A stretch of DNA of 35,356 nucleotides from Terrimicrobiaceae bacterium. GTDB lineage: Bacteria > Verrucomicrobiota > Verrucomicrobiia > Chthoniobacterales > JAATET01. The stretch is taken from NCBI GenBank assembly GCA_028713285.1, contig JAQTOP010000031.1, forward strand, positions 1 through 35,356. Reading direction: 5' to 3'. The notes beneath the pieces are model-generated. The model was given only the letters and a program-made list of their open reading frames with translations, was not told the origin of the DNA and did not search any database. Positions 1 to 7,581 of the stretch are shown piece after piece (positions within the stretch are counted from its first letter, which is position 1; each line of letters opens with the position of its first letter). Both the position numbers and the translations under genes were made by a program.

Positions 1-157
1 AGTGCTCGCGCACGCTCACAACCCGCTCTGCTTGCCGCCATCCGCGATGCCCTCGCCGCTGTCTCTCCCGCCGACGCAAATGGCTTTTTTTCATCATGCC
101 GGCTATGTGTGCACTATACATTCAAATGCTCTATTGTGGGTGGAGTGGTCGCATGAG
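1..157 (+). pseudogene. 3' remnant of an IS630-family transposase
   Basis: Frame 1 from the left edge reads ARARSQPALLAAIRDALAAV, then SPADANGFF. This matches the usual IS630/DDE_3 C-terminus, where a basic stretch is followed by an L..AI..AL helix, 'P.DA..WF' and 'HCGY/HAGY'. The expected HHAGY follows, but in frame 2, across a run of seven T at 85-91. The copy therefore appears frameshifted there; frame 1 instead runs to a stop at 155-157. The gene is cut by the window edge and its DDE catalytic residues are not visible. What is seen is the residue pattern and the frame change. The family assignment rests on remembered conservation and was not searched. An unrelated gene tail is the alternative. 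Confidence 0.5.
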
Positions 158-168
158 ATGAATGGGGA

Positions 169-209
169 GCATACGCTTTTAGCGTGTGCAGCGAGGCTTG
201 CAGCCTCGC
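169..209. repeat. two adjacent small palindromes
   Basis: GCATACGCT (169-177) and AGCGTGTGC (181-189) pair at 8 of 9 positions around TTT. Immediately after, GCGAGGCT (191-198) and AGCCTCGC (202-209) pair perfectly around TGC. They lie between the transposase tail and the LuxR fragment, so they could be an insertion-sequence end, a REP-like unit or a terminator hairpin. Confidence 0.45.
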
Positions 210-222
210 AATCAGAACCGCT

Positions 223-393
223 ATGCGCGCTCGAAACGCCGCGGTGGCGCACGGCTTGGGAATCAGCACGAAGACCGTCGAGACGCATCAACAGCGCATC
301 AAAGCGAAGCTCGGCCTCCGAAGCGGCGGCGACTTGAAGCGATGCGCGACGGATTGGCTGCTTACCAGCGACAGGCGCGGCTGCCAGGGCTGA
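223..393 (+). pseudogene. C-terminal fragment of a LuxR-type DNA-binding regulator
   Basis: The frame ending at the TGA at 391-393 contains GISTKTVETHQQRIKAKLGL followed by RSGGDLKRCATDWLL. This is the second half of a LuxR/NarL helix-turn-helix: the recognition helix TVETH, the conserved KLGL, and the final alanine-rich helix. The first half (the 'LT.RE.EVL.L' stretch) and any receiver domain are missing; upstream sequence is replaced by palindromes and an insertion-sequence remnant. I read it as the tail of a response regulator cut by a mobile element. It could in principle be expressed from an ATG at 223 as a short peptide, but it would lack a complete DNA-binding fold. Confidence 0.6.
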
Positions 394-462
394 ATCCCAC
401 TCCGCGCAAGGGCCCGGCAGGGTGGACGCGGAAGAATCCCCATCGCCAAAAAGCAGCTATTC

Positions 463-536
463 TGCACCGGGCGGGGGTCGAACCCACAACCTCTGCCTTC
501 GGAGGGCAGCGCTCTATCCAATTGAGCTACCGGTGC
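463..536 (-). tRNA. tRNA-Arg (anticodon CCG)
   Basis: The reverse complement folds as a full cloverleaf of 74 nt. The acceptor stem GCACCGG pairs with CCGGTGC and is followed by discriminator A. The D arm is GCTC...GAGC, the anticodon stem is CTGCC/GGCAG with loop CTCCGAA, and the T arm contains GTTCGACCC. The anticodon CCG reads the arginine codon CGG. CCA is not encoded. The 3' end faces the insertion-sequence and LuxR debris at 1-393, which suits a tRNA used as an integration site. No attachment-site duplication was seen. Confidence 0.96.
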
Positions 537-636
537 GCGGAGCCGCGAATATCCGCGAGCGGCCCGGCGATTGCAAGCCTGCGCCGGACGATCCGCATTG
601 AGCGTCGCGGGCAAATTCGTTAACCACTCCGCGCTC

Positions 637-1875
637 GTGAATTCCCGATCCATTTTCCGCGAAGTTCTCCAGCCCGCCGTTCTCGTCGGCGCGCTCGGCT
701 ATTTCGTCGATATTTACGATCTCACGCTCTTCGGCATTGTGCGCGTGCCCAGCCTCACGGCCCTGGGCCTGGCCGGCGAGCAGCTCGTCAATCACGGCCT
801 GTGGCTGCTGAATGTCCAGATGCTTGGAATGCTCGCGGGCGGCATCGCCTTCGGCATTCTCGGCGACCGCAAGGGCCGCCTCCACGTGCTCTTCGGCTCG
901 ATCCTGCTGTATTCCCTCGCGAATCTCTTCAACGGCGCGGTCACGTCGCTGCCGGCCTACTACGCGCTGCGCTTCATCGCCGGGGTGGGCCTCGCCGGCG
1001 AGATTGGCGGCAGCATCACGCTCGTGTCGGAGGTGCTGTCGAAGGAGACCCGCGGCTACGGCACGACGCTGGTCGCAACGGTCGGCGTGACCGGCGCGAT
1101 CGTCGGCAACTTCGTCGCAAAGACCACCGACTGGCGCATGGCGTTCTATATCGGCGGAGGAATGGGGCTCGCGCTGCTTGTCCTGCGCCTGAGCGTGGCG
1201 GAGTCGGGAATGTTTCGCGCGCTGCAGCGGTCGGGGCCCGCGGTCGCGCGCGGCAGATTTCTGGCGCTGTTCACGGACCGCCGGCGATTTGGAAAATATG
1301 CCCGCTGCATTCTCATCGGCCTGCCGAGCTGGTTCGTCGTCGGCATCCTCGCGCTGCTTTCACCCGAATTTGGCCACGCCCTGGGCGTGAGGGAGCCGAT
1401 CCTGGCCGGCAACTCCGTCGCGCTCGTCTATGTCGGCCTCACTTTCGGCGATTTCGCGAGCGGCCTGCTCAGCCAATGGCTGCGCTCGCGCAAGCGCGTG
1501 GTGCTCGGATTCGTGCTGCTCACGCTGGCGGGGATGATCGCGTATTTTTGCTGCCGGGGCGTGTCAGCGGGTTTCTTTTACGGCGTGATGTTTCTGCTCG
1601 GCGTCGGCATCGGCTACTGGGCGGTGTTCATCACCATCGCGGCGGAGCAGTTTGGAACGAACCTTCGCTCGACCGTTGCGACGACGGTTCCGAATTTCGT
1701 GCGCGCCTCGACGACCCTCATCACGCTTGCTTTCCAGGGGCTGGCCATGGCCCTTGGCGACCGGATTCCCGCCGCGATCCTCGTCGGCGTCGCATGCATC
1801 GGCATCGCGCTGTGGGCGCTCGCGGGGCTGGAGGAAACGTTCGGCAAGGATCTCGACTACATCGAGCCGCTCTAG
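637..1875 (+). CDS. MFS transporter, metabolite/sugar symporter type
   Basis: This is an inner-membrane secondary transporter of about 412 residues with around twelve hydrophobic segments. The loop between helices 2 and 3 carries the MFS signature GILGDRKGR. It is followed by the RFIAGVGLAGEIGG helix typical of the metabolite:H+ symporter and sugar porter branches. The substrate cannot be told from sequence. The open frame extends upstream to a TTG at 571, but a GTG at 637 places the start directly before the first amphipathic stretch and helix; neither has a clear ribosome binding site, so the start is uncertain. The gene stands alone, downstream of the divergent tRNA-Arg, and is followed after 54 bases by the delta-60 protein on the same strand. 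Confidence 0.85.
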   Translation: MNSRSIFREVLQPAVLVGALGYFVDIYDLTLFGIVRVPSLTALGLAGEQLVNHGLWLLNVQMLGMLAGGIAFGILGDRKGRLHVLFGSILLYSLANLFNGAVTSLPAYYALRFIAGVGLAGEIGGSITLVSEVLSKETRGYGTTLVATVGVTGAIVGNFVAKTTDWRMAFYIGGGMGLALLVLRLSVAESGMFRALQRSGPAVARGRFLALFTDRRRFGKYARCILIGLPSWFVVGILALLSPEFGHALGVREPILAGNSVALVYVGLTFGDFASGLLSQWLRSRKRVVLGFVLLTLAGMIAYFCCRGVSAGFFYGVMFLLGVGIGYWAVFITIAAEQFGTNLRSTVATTVPNFVRASTTLITLAFQGLAMALGDRIPAAILVGVACIGIALWALAGLEETFGKDLDYIEPL

Positions 1876-1929
1876 CCGCGCATGCTTCGACGCTTGATTT
1901 TCCGATCCTGCGAGGGTGGACTGGGGAGA

Positions 1930-2931
1930 ATGAAGCGCATCCCCGCAGGCATCCTTCTCGCCATGTTTTTCGTCGCCGTGCCGCTGGCCTGCCGCGTCCA
2001 TGCGGAGGAAAGCGCGGAGCAGCTCGCCGATGAGATACTCGGCGAACAAACCGGCACGCAGGACGAGAGCGCCGAGGACCTCGCGAAGCAGCAGGGCGAT
2101 GCGATCCAGCCGGCGAGCGATCAGGATCAAAGCGCCGAGAATCTCGCCAGGCAGAATGGCGTCGCCATCCAGGCCGGCAAGGATCCCGAGCAGAGCGCGG
2201 CGGATCTGGCCCGGCACAATGGCCTGTCGATCACGCCCGGGAGGGACGCCGAGGAAAGCGCCCGCAAGCTCGCGCAGCAGGATGGCCTGCAAAACAAGCC
2301 AAAGAAGGTTTCGGACGCATCGCAGTCGGTCTTCACGGGCGGCGAGGGCGTGGACGGGTCAATTTACGCGGTCGTCGCCATGCCGGACGGCGGCGTGGCG
2401 ATCGGCGGGCGATTCACGATGGTGAACGGCCTGCCGCGATCCAATCTCGCGCGCATCGCAGCCGACGGGACGCTCGACCCGAAGTTCTTCGCCGAATCTT
2501 CCGACGGCGTGAACGGCGCGGTCTATGCGCTGGCCGTCGATCCGAATGGCAACCTGCTTGTCGGCGGATATTTCACCAGCGCGCAGGGCCAGTCGTTGCA
2601 GAATTTCGTGCGCTACATGACGGATGGGCGGATCGACCCGGCATTCAATGCGGGGCAGAGCCCGAACGGACCGGTCTATGCCATCGCCGTGCAGTCCGGC
2701 GGCAGGATCGTGATCGCGGGGGAGTTTTCGCAAATCGGCAGCGTGCCGCGCCGCAACCTCGCCCGGTTCAATTCCGACAGCACGCTCGACGCACCCCTGA
2801 CTTCCGGGAATGCCGGCTCCGGCTCGGTGCGCAGCCTCGCCGCGCTGCCGAACGGCGCGATCCTCGCCGGCGGCACGTTCGAGATCCCGGGCCAGACCGC
2901 GCGGAATATTCTCAGCACGGGCGGGAAGTAG
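1930..2931 (+). CDS. Secreted delta-60 repeat protein with N-terminal 21-residue repeats
   Basis: This protein of 333 residues begins with a signal peptide (MKRIPAGILLAMFFVAV..., probable cleavage after VHA at residue 25). Residues 27 to about 121 are tandem modules of about 21 residues with the pattern E/QSAxxLAxxxG. Residues 140-333 form four delta-60-type repeats of 45-50 residues, each with a core like 'VYAIAVQSGGRIVIAGEF' and ending 'NLARFNSDSTLD'. Delta-60 repeats are predicted beta-propeller blades on large surface proteins, usually with many more copies; here the last blade stops at ILSTGGK, so the protein is short. The ATG at 1930 was chosen for its signal peptide and GA-rich upstream sequence; an ATG at 1882 would bury the signal. 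The function is probably extracellular binding or scaffolding, which is inference. Confidence 0.75.
   Translation: MKRIPAGILLAMFFVAVPLACRVHAEESAEQLADEILGEQTGTQDESAEDLAKQQGDAIQPASDQDQSAENLARQNGVAIQAGKDPEQSAADLARHNGLSITPGRDAEESARKLAQQDGLQNKPKKVSDASQSVFTGGEGVDGSIYAVVAMPDGGVAIGGRFTMVNGLPRSNLARIAADGTLDPKFFAESSDGVNGAVYALAVDPNGNLLVGGYFTSAQGQSLQNFVRYMTDGRIDPAFNAGQSPNGPVYAIAVQSGGRIVIAGEFSQIGSVPRRNLARFNSDSTLDAPLTSGNAGSGSVRSLAALPNGAILAGGTFEIPGQTARNILSTGGK
2008..2292 (+). repeat. In-frame 63-bp (21-residue) tandem repeat
   Basis: There are four to five consecutive units, beginning ESAEQLADE, ESAEDLAKQ, QSAENLARQ, QSAADLARH and ESARKLAQQ. The first unit has 19 residues, the next three have 21, and the last merges into a lysine-rich linker. 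Each has a short amphipathic helix, then a glycine and an acidic turn. The sequence has diverged at DNA level, so the array is old rather than freshly slipped. Confidence 0.8.
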
Positions 2932-2937
2932 CCGACT

Positions 2938-3741
2938 TCACGAACTGGCGCTGCCGTAGCGGCGCAGCGCGGCCTGCCACACGAACCGCGTGACCGCAAG
3001 CAGGCCGGCGGTGACTGCGAAGAGCTGCAGGATGGCCGGCCCGGGGGATTCCGCGAATCGCGCCAGCACACGGGCGGGGACGTTCGCGACGAGGATGATG
3101 GGCAGCACCCAACTGAAGACGAATTTGAAGACCCCCCGATAGATCACGTCGGGGTAGCGGCCGATGTTGAAGAGATTGTAGTAGCCGTGGATGAGCCCGT
3201 CGGCCCGCACGATCCAGAAGCTGCATGCCGAGAGGCCGAGCATGACGCCGTAGTGCACCGCGACTCCGCACGCGATGCAGGCAAGGTAGAGCGCGACCTG
3301 CGCGACGGAGACGCTCACGCCGAGCTTCCAGATCGCCGTCAACACGAACGCGACGCCAACGAGCGCATTGACGAGATTGTCCAGGCCGAATTGCTTCGCC
3401 GACGCGGCGAACTGGGCATCCACCGGCAGCATGAGCAGGAAATCCATCTTCCCCGTGCGCACGAGATCCGGGATGTTTGCGACGTTCATATAGAAGAATG
3501 CCTGGAAGATTTGCGCGATGATCTGGTGCGTGCCGATGAGCAGCACCATCTCCCATTTCGTCCAGCCGCCGACGCTTTCCGTGAAGCCGAAGATGACCTG
3601 GATGAAGATGATCTGTCCGAGGAACCACAACAACTCGACGAGCATCCAGAGCAGGAAATTCGCCTTGAAGCTCATCTCGCGGATGAGCGAGTTGCGCAGC
3701 ATGATGCCGTAAATTTCCGCGTAGCGGCGCAGCGCGGTCAT
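2938..3741 (-). CDS. ABC-2 type transport permease
   Basis: This integral membrane protein of 267 residues resembles the ABC-2/DUF990 permease group: an N-terminal amphipathic 'ALRRYAEIYGIMLRNSL' segment and about six membrane helices including LLWMLVELLWFLGQIIFIQ. The loop FNIGRYPDVIYRG is typical of this family, which exports lipids, polysaccharides or drugs together with an ATPase. Its start codon shares one base with the stop of the glycosyltransferase gene (TGATG), so the two are probably translated together. No ATP-binding subunit or second permease is in the window, and the next gene to the left is on the other strand. It must therefore pair with an ATPase encoded elsewhere or be an orphan. 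Transport of the neighbouring gene's glycolipid product is inference. Confidence 0.8.
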   Translation of the reverse strand: MTALRRYAEIYGIMLRNSLIREMSFKANFLLWMLVELLWFLGQIIFIQVIFGFTESVGGWTKWEMVLLIGTHQIIAQIFQAFFYMNVANIPDLVRTGKMDFLLMLPVDAQFAASAKQFGLDNLVNALVGVAFVLTAIWKLGVSVSVAQVALYLACIACGVAVHYGVMLGLSACSFWIVRADGLIHGYYNLFNIGRYPDVIYRGVFKFVFSWVLPIILVANVPARVLARFAESPGPAILQLFAVTAGLLAVTRFVWQAALRRYGSASS

Positions 3742-4865
3742 CAGGCGAAGTGGACGGGCTTCCCTTCGTTTCGCGGATAGTCGAGGACGAATCGCGCAAT
3801 GCGGTCTGCCGCATCGGCCCTGCTGACGCGGGCAAGATTCGCCTTCCATCCGCGCCAGACGCGCGCGTCGTCGTCGAATGCCTCTTCCACGATCGCCGCG
3901 AGCCGCTCCGGCTTCCCCAGAGCGGGCGCGCCGACGCCGAGCCGCTCGATCAGCGCGATGTTTCCCTCCTCCTGCCCCGGCACGAGGTGGCTCACGAGGA
4001 AGGGGCATTGCGCGGCGATGGCTTCCTGCACGATGGCGCCGCCGGCCTTGCCGACGAAGGCGTGGTGCTCGGAGAGCAGCCGTGGCATGGCATCGGTCCA
4101 CCCGATCAGCCGGCACCTTTCCCCACGTACGAGGCCGGCGGAATTCACGGCGTCGAAGGTGCGGGCATGCCTGCCGGCCAGCACGGTAAGTTCGATTCCC
4201 GGAAGCTTCAGCAGCGCGCGAATCTGCCGCAGAGCGAGGCTGACCTGCGTGGAGGGCATGAAGAGCAGCTTCCAGGGAGGTTCGGCAGGCGGCGGGCAGC
4301 GTTCCGCCGTGGCGAAATAACGGGCCACGGGGAAGCCCAGCGGGTGGACGATTTCCTCCGGCACGCTGCGCGAAACGAGGAGCTGAGCGGTCTCGGCATC
4401 GGAGACCATGAACGCGTCGGAGAGGCAGCGGTGCCATGCGGAATTCACGCCGACGGAATCCGTGATGACGGTGACCATCGGCATCCGCACGTCGAGCCTG
4501 CGTTTTTGAATCTGACGGAACAGGTAGCCGTAGAGCGGATAAGTGGAGACGACGATGTCGGGCTGGAAATCGGCGAGCGCACGGCTGAATTTCCTTCGCA
4601 GCGGGCCGGCCGCCCACATCGTGCTTTCCATCCAGCCGGGCCGGTCGAGGCCCGAAAAGATGAGCTTCCACATCCAGGGAGCGCGATTGATCGCGAACGA
4701 GTAGCCGACCTTCACCGTCGAATTCACGAAAGGGGTGGCCTCGGCGTAGAGATCGCCGACGCGCACCTCGGCCTCCGCCGTGGCCTCGAGGGCCTCGCGG
4801 ATCGAGTGGGCGGCGGTGTTATGACCCTCGCCGAAACTCGCAGTGAGCACCAGGACGCGCCTCAT
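3741..4865 (-). CDS. MGDG synthase / diacylglycerol glucosyltransferase-like glycosyltransferase
   Basis: This 374-residue protein opens with RRVLVLTASFGEGHNTAAHS, the hallmark of the MGDG-synthase/processive diacylglycerol glucosyltransferase group (GT28-related). The C-terminal nucleotide-sugar half has GKAGGAIVQEAIAAQCPFLV followed by PGQEEGN, the usual donor-binding loops of the GT-B fold. Members transfer galactose or glucose from a UDP-sugar to diacylglycerol at the cytoplasmic face of the membrane. Acceptor and sugar cannot be read from the sequence. It sits in a run of lipid-modifying genes and overlaps an ABC-2 permease gene. Undecaprenyl-linked MurG-type activity is a less likely alternative because of the GEGHNTAA motif. 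Confidence 0.85.
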   Translation of the reverse strand: MRRVLVLTASFGEGHNTAAHSIREALEATAEAEVRVGDLYAEATPFVNSTVKVGYSFAINRAPWMWKLIFSGLDRPGWMESTMWAAGPLRRKFSRALADFQPDIVVSTYPLYGYLFRQIQKRRLDVRMPMVTVITDSVGVNSAWHRCLSDAFMVSDAETAQLLVSRSVPEEIVHPLGFPVARYFATAERCPPPAEPPWKLLFMPSTQVSLALRQIRALLKLPGIELTVLAGRHARTFDAVNSAGLVRGERCRLIGWTDAMPRLLSEHHAFVGKAGGAIVQEAIAAQCPFLVSHLVPGQEEGNIALIERLGVGAPALGKPERLAAIVEEAFDDDARVWRGWKANLARVSRADAADRIARFVLDYPRNEGKPVHFA

Positions 4866-4916
4866 GGCTGGTCGCGGTCCCTAAGCGTTGTTTCGTCAAC
4901 GCAGAGCCATCCATCG

Positions 4917-5666
4917 TCAACGCAAGGCTTTGAGAGTCTGGCGGGCTCGGTCTTTGCTTTCGTCGTCATCCTTTTCGCGGGAGGGCAGGTCCAGGCCTTT
5001 TTTCAGCTCGGCACGGGCTTCGTCCTTCCGTCCAAGCGCGGCGCAGGCGCGCCCGAGTTCCACATGATGAATCACACGGCCCGGCTGGAGGGCAATCGCC
5101 TTTTCAAAGCACTCGGCGGCGCGCGCGTTCGAGGCATCGGGAAATTTGCCGTAGATGACCTGGGCGAGGAAACGGAGCGCGGGATTGAAATTGGCGAGTT
5201 CGTAATTCCAGCGGCCGAGGACGTGCCACGCGTAGTCGTTCGAGGCGTCCAGCCGGATGGCGGCGTCCGCCTCGTCCTTGATGAGCCGCGAATACTCGAT
5301 CTTCGTGCGAGCCGGTTCGAGGAACGCGACCTTGCCGTAGCAAATGGCGAGCGCGACGCGGGCGTTCGCGTTTTGCGGGTCCGCGGCCTTCGCGCGTTTC
5401 GCATAATCGAGCGCCTGCCGGCCGAGCGCCTTGTTCGCCGGGCTCGTGGATTCGGCTTCCATCTGCTGCGAGTATTGCTTCGCGATGCGGCGAAGGATTT
5501 CGGCGTCGTTCGGCTTTATCGCGTCGGCCTTGAGGAGGATTTCGAGCGCCGCGGCGTTTTGATTTCTGGCATCGAGGGCGTCGCCCTGCTTGATGAAGTC
5601 GGCGATGGACTGCCCATGCGCGCAAAGCGGGATCGCGAGGAGCATGAGCAGCCGGACCGGATTCAT
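4917..5666 (-). CDS. Exported TPR protein, RMD-like
   Basis: This 249-residue protein has a cleavable signal peptide ([17 protein letters not shown], then Q) and TPR-like helical pairs. It includes '[20 protein letters not shown]', '[20 protein letters not shown]', a long '[23 protein letters not shown]' segment and '[20 protein letters not shown]'. The arrangement recalls the regulator-of-microtubule-dynamics (RMD) TPR family, whose bacterial members have no settled role. Its ATG overlaps the stop of the upstream methyltransferase by ATGA, so it is co-translated with it. A periplasmic scaffold for the lipid-modifying proteins is plausible but not shown. Confidence 0.8.
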   Translation of the reverse strand: MNPVRLLMLLAIPLCAHGQSIADFIKQGDALDARNQNAAALEILLKADAIKPNDAEILRRIAKQYSQQMEAESTSPANKALGRQALDYAKRAKAADPQNANARVALAICYGKVAFLEPARTKIEYSRLIKDEADAAIRLDASNDYAWHVLGRWNYELANFNPALRFLAQVIYGKFPDASNARAAECFEKAIALQPGRVIHHVELGRACAALGRKDEARAELKKGLDLPSREKDDDESKDRARQTLKALR

Positions 5667-6691
5667 TTTCGGAACCGGTAGTGCGAGACGATCCATTCCT
5701 GGCCGCCGCGATAGCCCCACAGCTCGGCGCAGGCGAGGAAAAATACCCGCCAGTAGGCGCGCCATTTCGCGGCCTCCTTTTCGCCGTAGGTCGCGGCGAG
5801 GATGGGCCGGATCGCGGCGTCGTTCACATCCATGTTCGCGAGCCACGCCTCGGCGGTGCGCTGGTAGTGCGTGCCGCTCACGCGCCAGTGGTCCTCGATT
5901 TTCAAATCGTCCTGGAAGTAGAGCAGAAGGTCGTCGGAAGGCATCGTGCCGCCCTCGAAGAAATAGCGCGTGATCCAGTCGGACGGATCGCCGCCCTCGA
6001 AATGATAGGCAAACTCGCGATGCGTGAAGATGTGGACGAAGAGCTTGCCGCCCGGCCGCAGCCAGGAGGCGATGCGCGCGAGCAGCGCCCGGTAGTTTTT
6101 CATGTGCTCGAACATCTCGACGCTCACCGCGCGGTCGAACGCCTGGTCGAGCGAGAGATCGTTCATGTCGCGAGTAAGCACGGTGACGTTGACGAGGCCG
6201 CGGTCACGGCATTGCGCCTCGATGTGCGCGCGCTGCGTCGCGGAGTTCGAGACCGCGGTGATCGACGCCCGCGGATATTTTTCCGCCATCCAGAGCGTGA
6301 GGCTGCCCCAGCCGCAGCCGAGTTCCAGGACGTCCATTCCATCGGCAAGCCCGGCCCGCTCGCAGGTGAGCGCGAGCATCGCCTCCTCGGACTCGGCCAG
6401 CGTCGCGTCCCCGCGCGTCCACAGGCCGGAGCTGTATTTAATGCGCGGTCCGAGCACGAGGCGGAAAAACTCCGTTGGTACTTCGTAGTGTTGCTCGTTT
6501 GCGGCAGCGGTCTTGATGGCAATGGGACTCGCTTTCAATTCCCGCGCGAAGTCCAGCAATGCCCGCCGCTGGCTCTCGACATCGCCGCGATCCTCATCGC
6601 GAAGCTTCCGCGCGAGAAGCTGGCGAATGCCGAGGCGGATCGCCGGATCGGGCAGAAGATTGCGGGACAGAAGGTCGTCGAGTTTGATCAT
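5663..6691 (-). CDS. CFA-synthase-like SAM-dependent methyltransferase (second copy)
   Basis: This 342-residue protein of the cyclopropane-fatty-acid synthase superfamily has the entry segment [26 protein letters not shown] and the SAM-binding motif [20 protein letters not shown], with EMFEHMKNY and [12 protein letters not shown] further on. The [11 protein letters not shown] and [12 protein letters not shown] stretches are closer to the short plant coclaurine N-methyltransferase-like group than to classical CFA synthases. It may therefore methylate an unsaturated lipid or another acceptor rather than form a ring. The ATG at 6691 is used; an in-frame TTG three codons upstream is the alternative. 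It is separated from the DUF1295 gene by a palindromic repeat and runs into the TPR gene. Confidence 0.85.
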   Translation of the reverse strand: MIKLDDLLSRNLLPDPAIRLGIRQLLARKLRDEDRGDVESQRRALLDFARELKASPIAIKTAAANEQHYEVPTEFFRLVLGPRIKYSSGLWTRGDATLAESEEAMLALTCERAGLADGMDVLELGCGWGSLTLWMAEKYPRASITAVSNSATQRAHIEAQCRDRGLVNVTVLTRDMNDLSLDQAFDRAVSVEMFEHMKNYRALLARIASWLRPGGKLFVHIFTHREFAYHFEGGDPSDWITRYFFEGGTMPSDDLLLYFQDDLKIEDHWRVSGTHYQRTAEAWLANMDVNDAAIRPILAATYGEKEAAKWRAYWRVFFLACAELWGYRGGQEWIVSHYRFRK

Positions 6692-6695
6692 ACGT

Positions 6696-6766
6696 TTCAA
6701 CCACGGAGGACACGGAGTTCACCGAGGTCTCGGGATTGAAATGTCTCCGTGTGCATCGTGGTTCAA
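6696..6766. repeat. Palindromic intergenic repeat of the ACCACGGAGGACACGGAG type
   Basis: The left arm (6696-6716) and the right arm (6746-6766, read on the other strand) match at 17 of 21 positions, giving a hairpin with a loop of about 29 bases. The core ACCACGGAGGACACGGAG resembles a dispersed repeat I recall from many environmental bacterial genomes. It fills the whole gap between the DUF1295 and methyltransferase genes. Its right arm contains the DUF1295 stop codon, and its left arm begins five bases from the methyltransferase start. Confidence 0.7.
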
Positions 6767-7557
6767 TTCTTTCCCGGGAACCACGGGACGAACGCGCTCG
6801 TGGTGCGCTGGTATTCGCGATACTCGTCGCCGCGCGACTTGAGGGCGTGAGCCTCGGTGGCCGGGATGCCGGTCACCTTGAAGAGGAAAAACAGCATCAG
6901 CGCCGGGCAGTAGATCGTGATCCAGCCGTCGGGCGTGCCCAGAGCGAAAACAAAGAACGCGACCCAGACGAGCCATTCGAAAAAGTAATTCGGGTGGCGG
7001 GAGTAGCGCCAGAGGCCGATGCGGCACGTCCTGCCACGGTTGCCGGGCTGCGAGCGGAATCGTTGGAGTTGAAAGTCGGCCAGTGCCTCCCCGGCCATCG
7101 CGACGAGCCAGAGCGCACCACCCGCCCATTCCCACGCGGACAGGCCGGCGTCGGGGTTGGATGCCGCCATCGCAAACGGGGCGCTGAGCAGGACGAGCAG
7201 CACCGCCTGGAGCTCGAAGAAACCGAAAAGCATGAGCCAGGTGTGCCGGGGATATTGCTGGCGCAAGGCGGCGTAGCGGCCGTCCTCCTCGGGATGATGC
7301 TTCGCCACGCGGATCCACAAATACCCGCCGAGCCGCACGCTCCAGATTGCAACCATCGCGCAGATGAGCCGCTTGCGCGATGGATCGCCCTCGCCGATCA
7401 AAAAATAAATCGCGGCGAGAATGGCGAAGCCGAGGGACCAGGCGACATCGACGACGCCGGCGTTGTCGATGCGTTTCGCCAGCAGCCACACGAGCACCAT
7501 CATGCCCATGGCGACGCCGGCGCCGGCGGAAATCAAATACCAGAATGCATCGCTCAT
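6763..7557 (-). CDS. DUF1295 membrane protein, steroid 5-alpha-reductase-like
   Basis: This polytopic membrane protein of 264 residues has the DUF1295/steroid-5-alpha-reductase C-terminal signature: GLWRYSRHPNYFFEWLVW, then KVTGIPATEAHALKSRGDEY and YREYQRTTSAFVPWFP. The fold is that of ER-type reductases and isoprenylcysteine methyltransferases. Bacterial DUF1295 genes commonly sit beside CFA synthase and FAD amine oxidase genes, where reduction or further modification of an unsaturated fatty acid is suspected. The ATG at 7557 follows a GAGGAGGGAG ribosome binding site. The gene starts 24 bases after the CFA synthase stop, and its own stop lies inside the palindromic repeat. Confidence 0.88.
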   Translation of the reverse strand: MSDAFWYLISAGAGVAMGMMVLVWLLAKRIDNAGVVDVAWSLGFAILAAIYFLIGEGDPSRKRLICAMVAIWSVRLGGYLWIRVAKHHPEEDGRYAALRQQYPRHTWLMLFGFFELQAVLLVLLSAPFAMAASNPDAGLSAWEWAGGALWLVAMAGEALADFQLQRFRSQPGNRGRTCRIGLWRYSRHPNYFFEWLVWVAFFVFALGTPDGWITIYCPALMLFFLFKVTGIPATEAHALKSRGDEYREYQRTTSAFVPWFPGKN

Positions 7558-7581
7558 GAGGTCTCCCTCCTCGGCGGAATT

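Noticed and set aside
571-636. The TTG at 571 as the MFS transporter start
   Set aside because: It adds 22 residues with no transporter-like character and no ribosome binding site; the GTG at 637 fits the first helix better.
3750-5681. A 643-residue plus-strand open frame
   Set aside because: It lies antisense to the glycosyltransferase and TPR genes, which show clear family motifs; high GC content commonly leaves such frames open.
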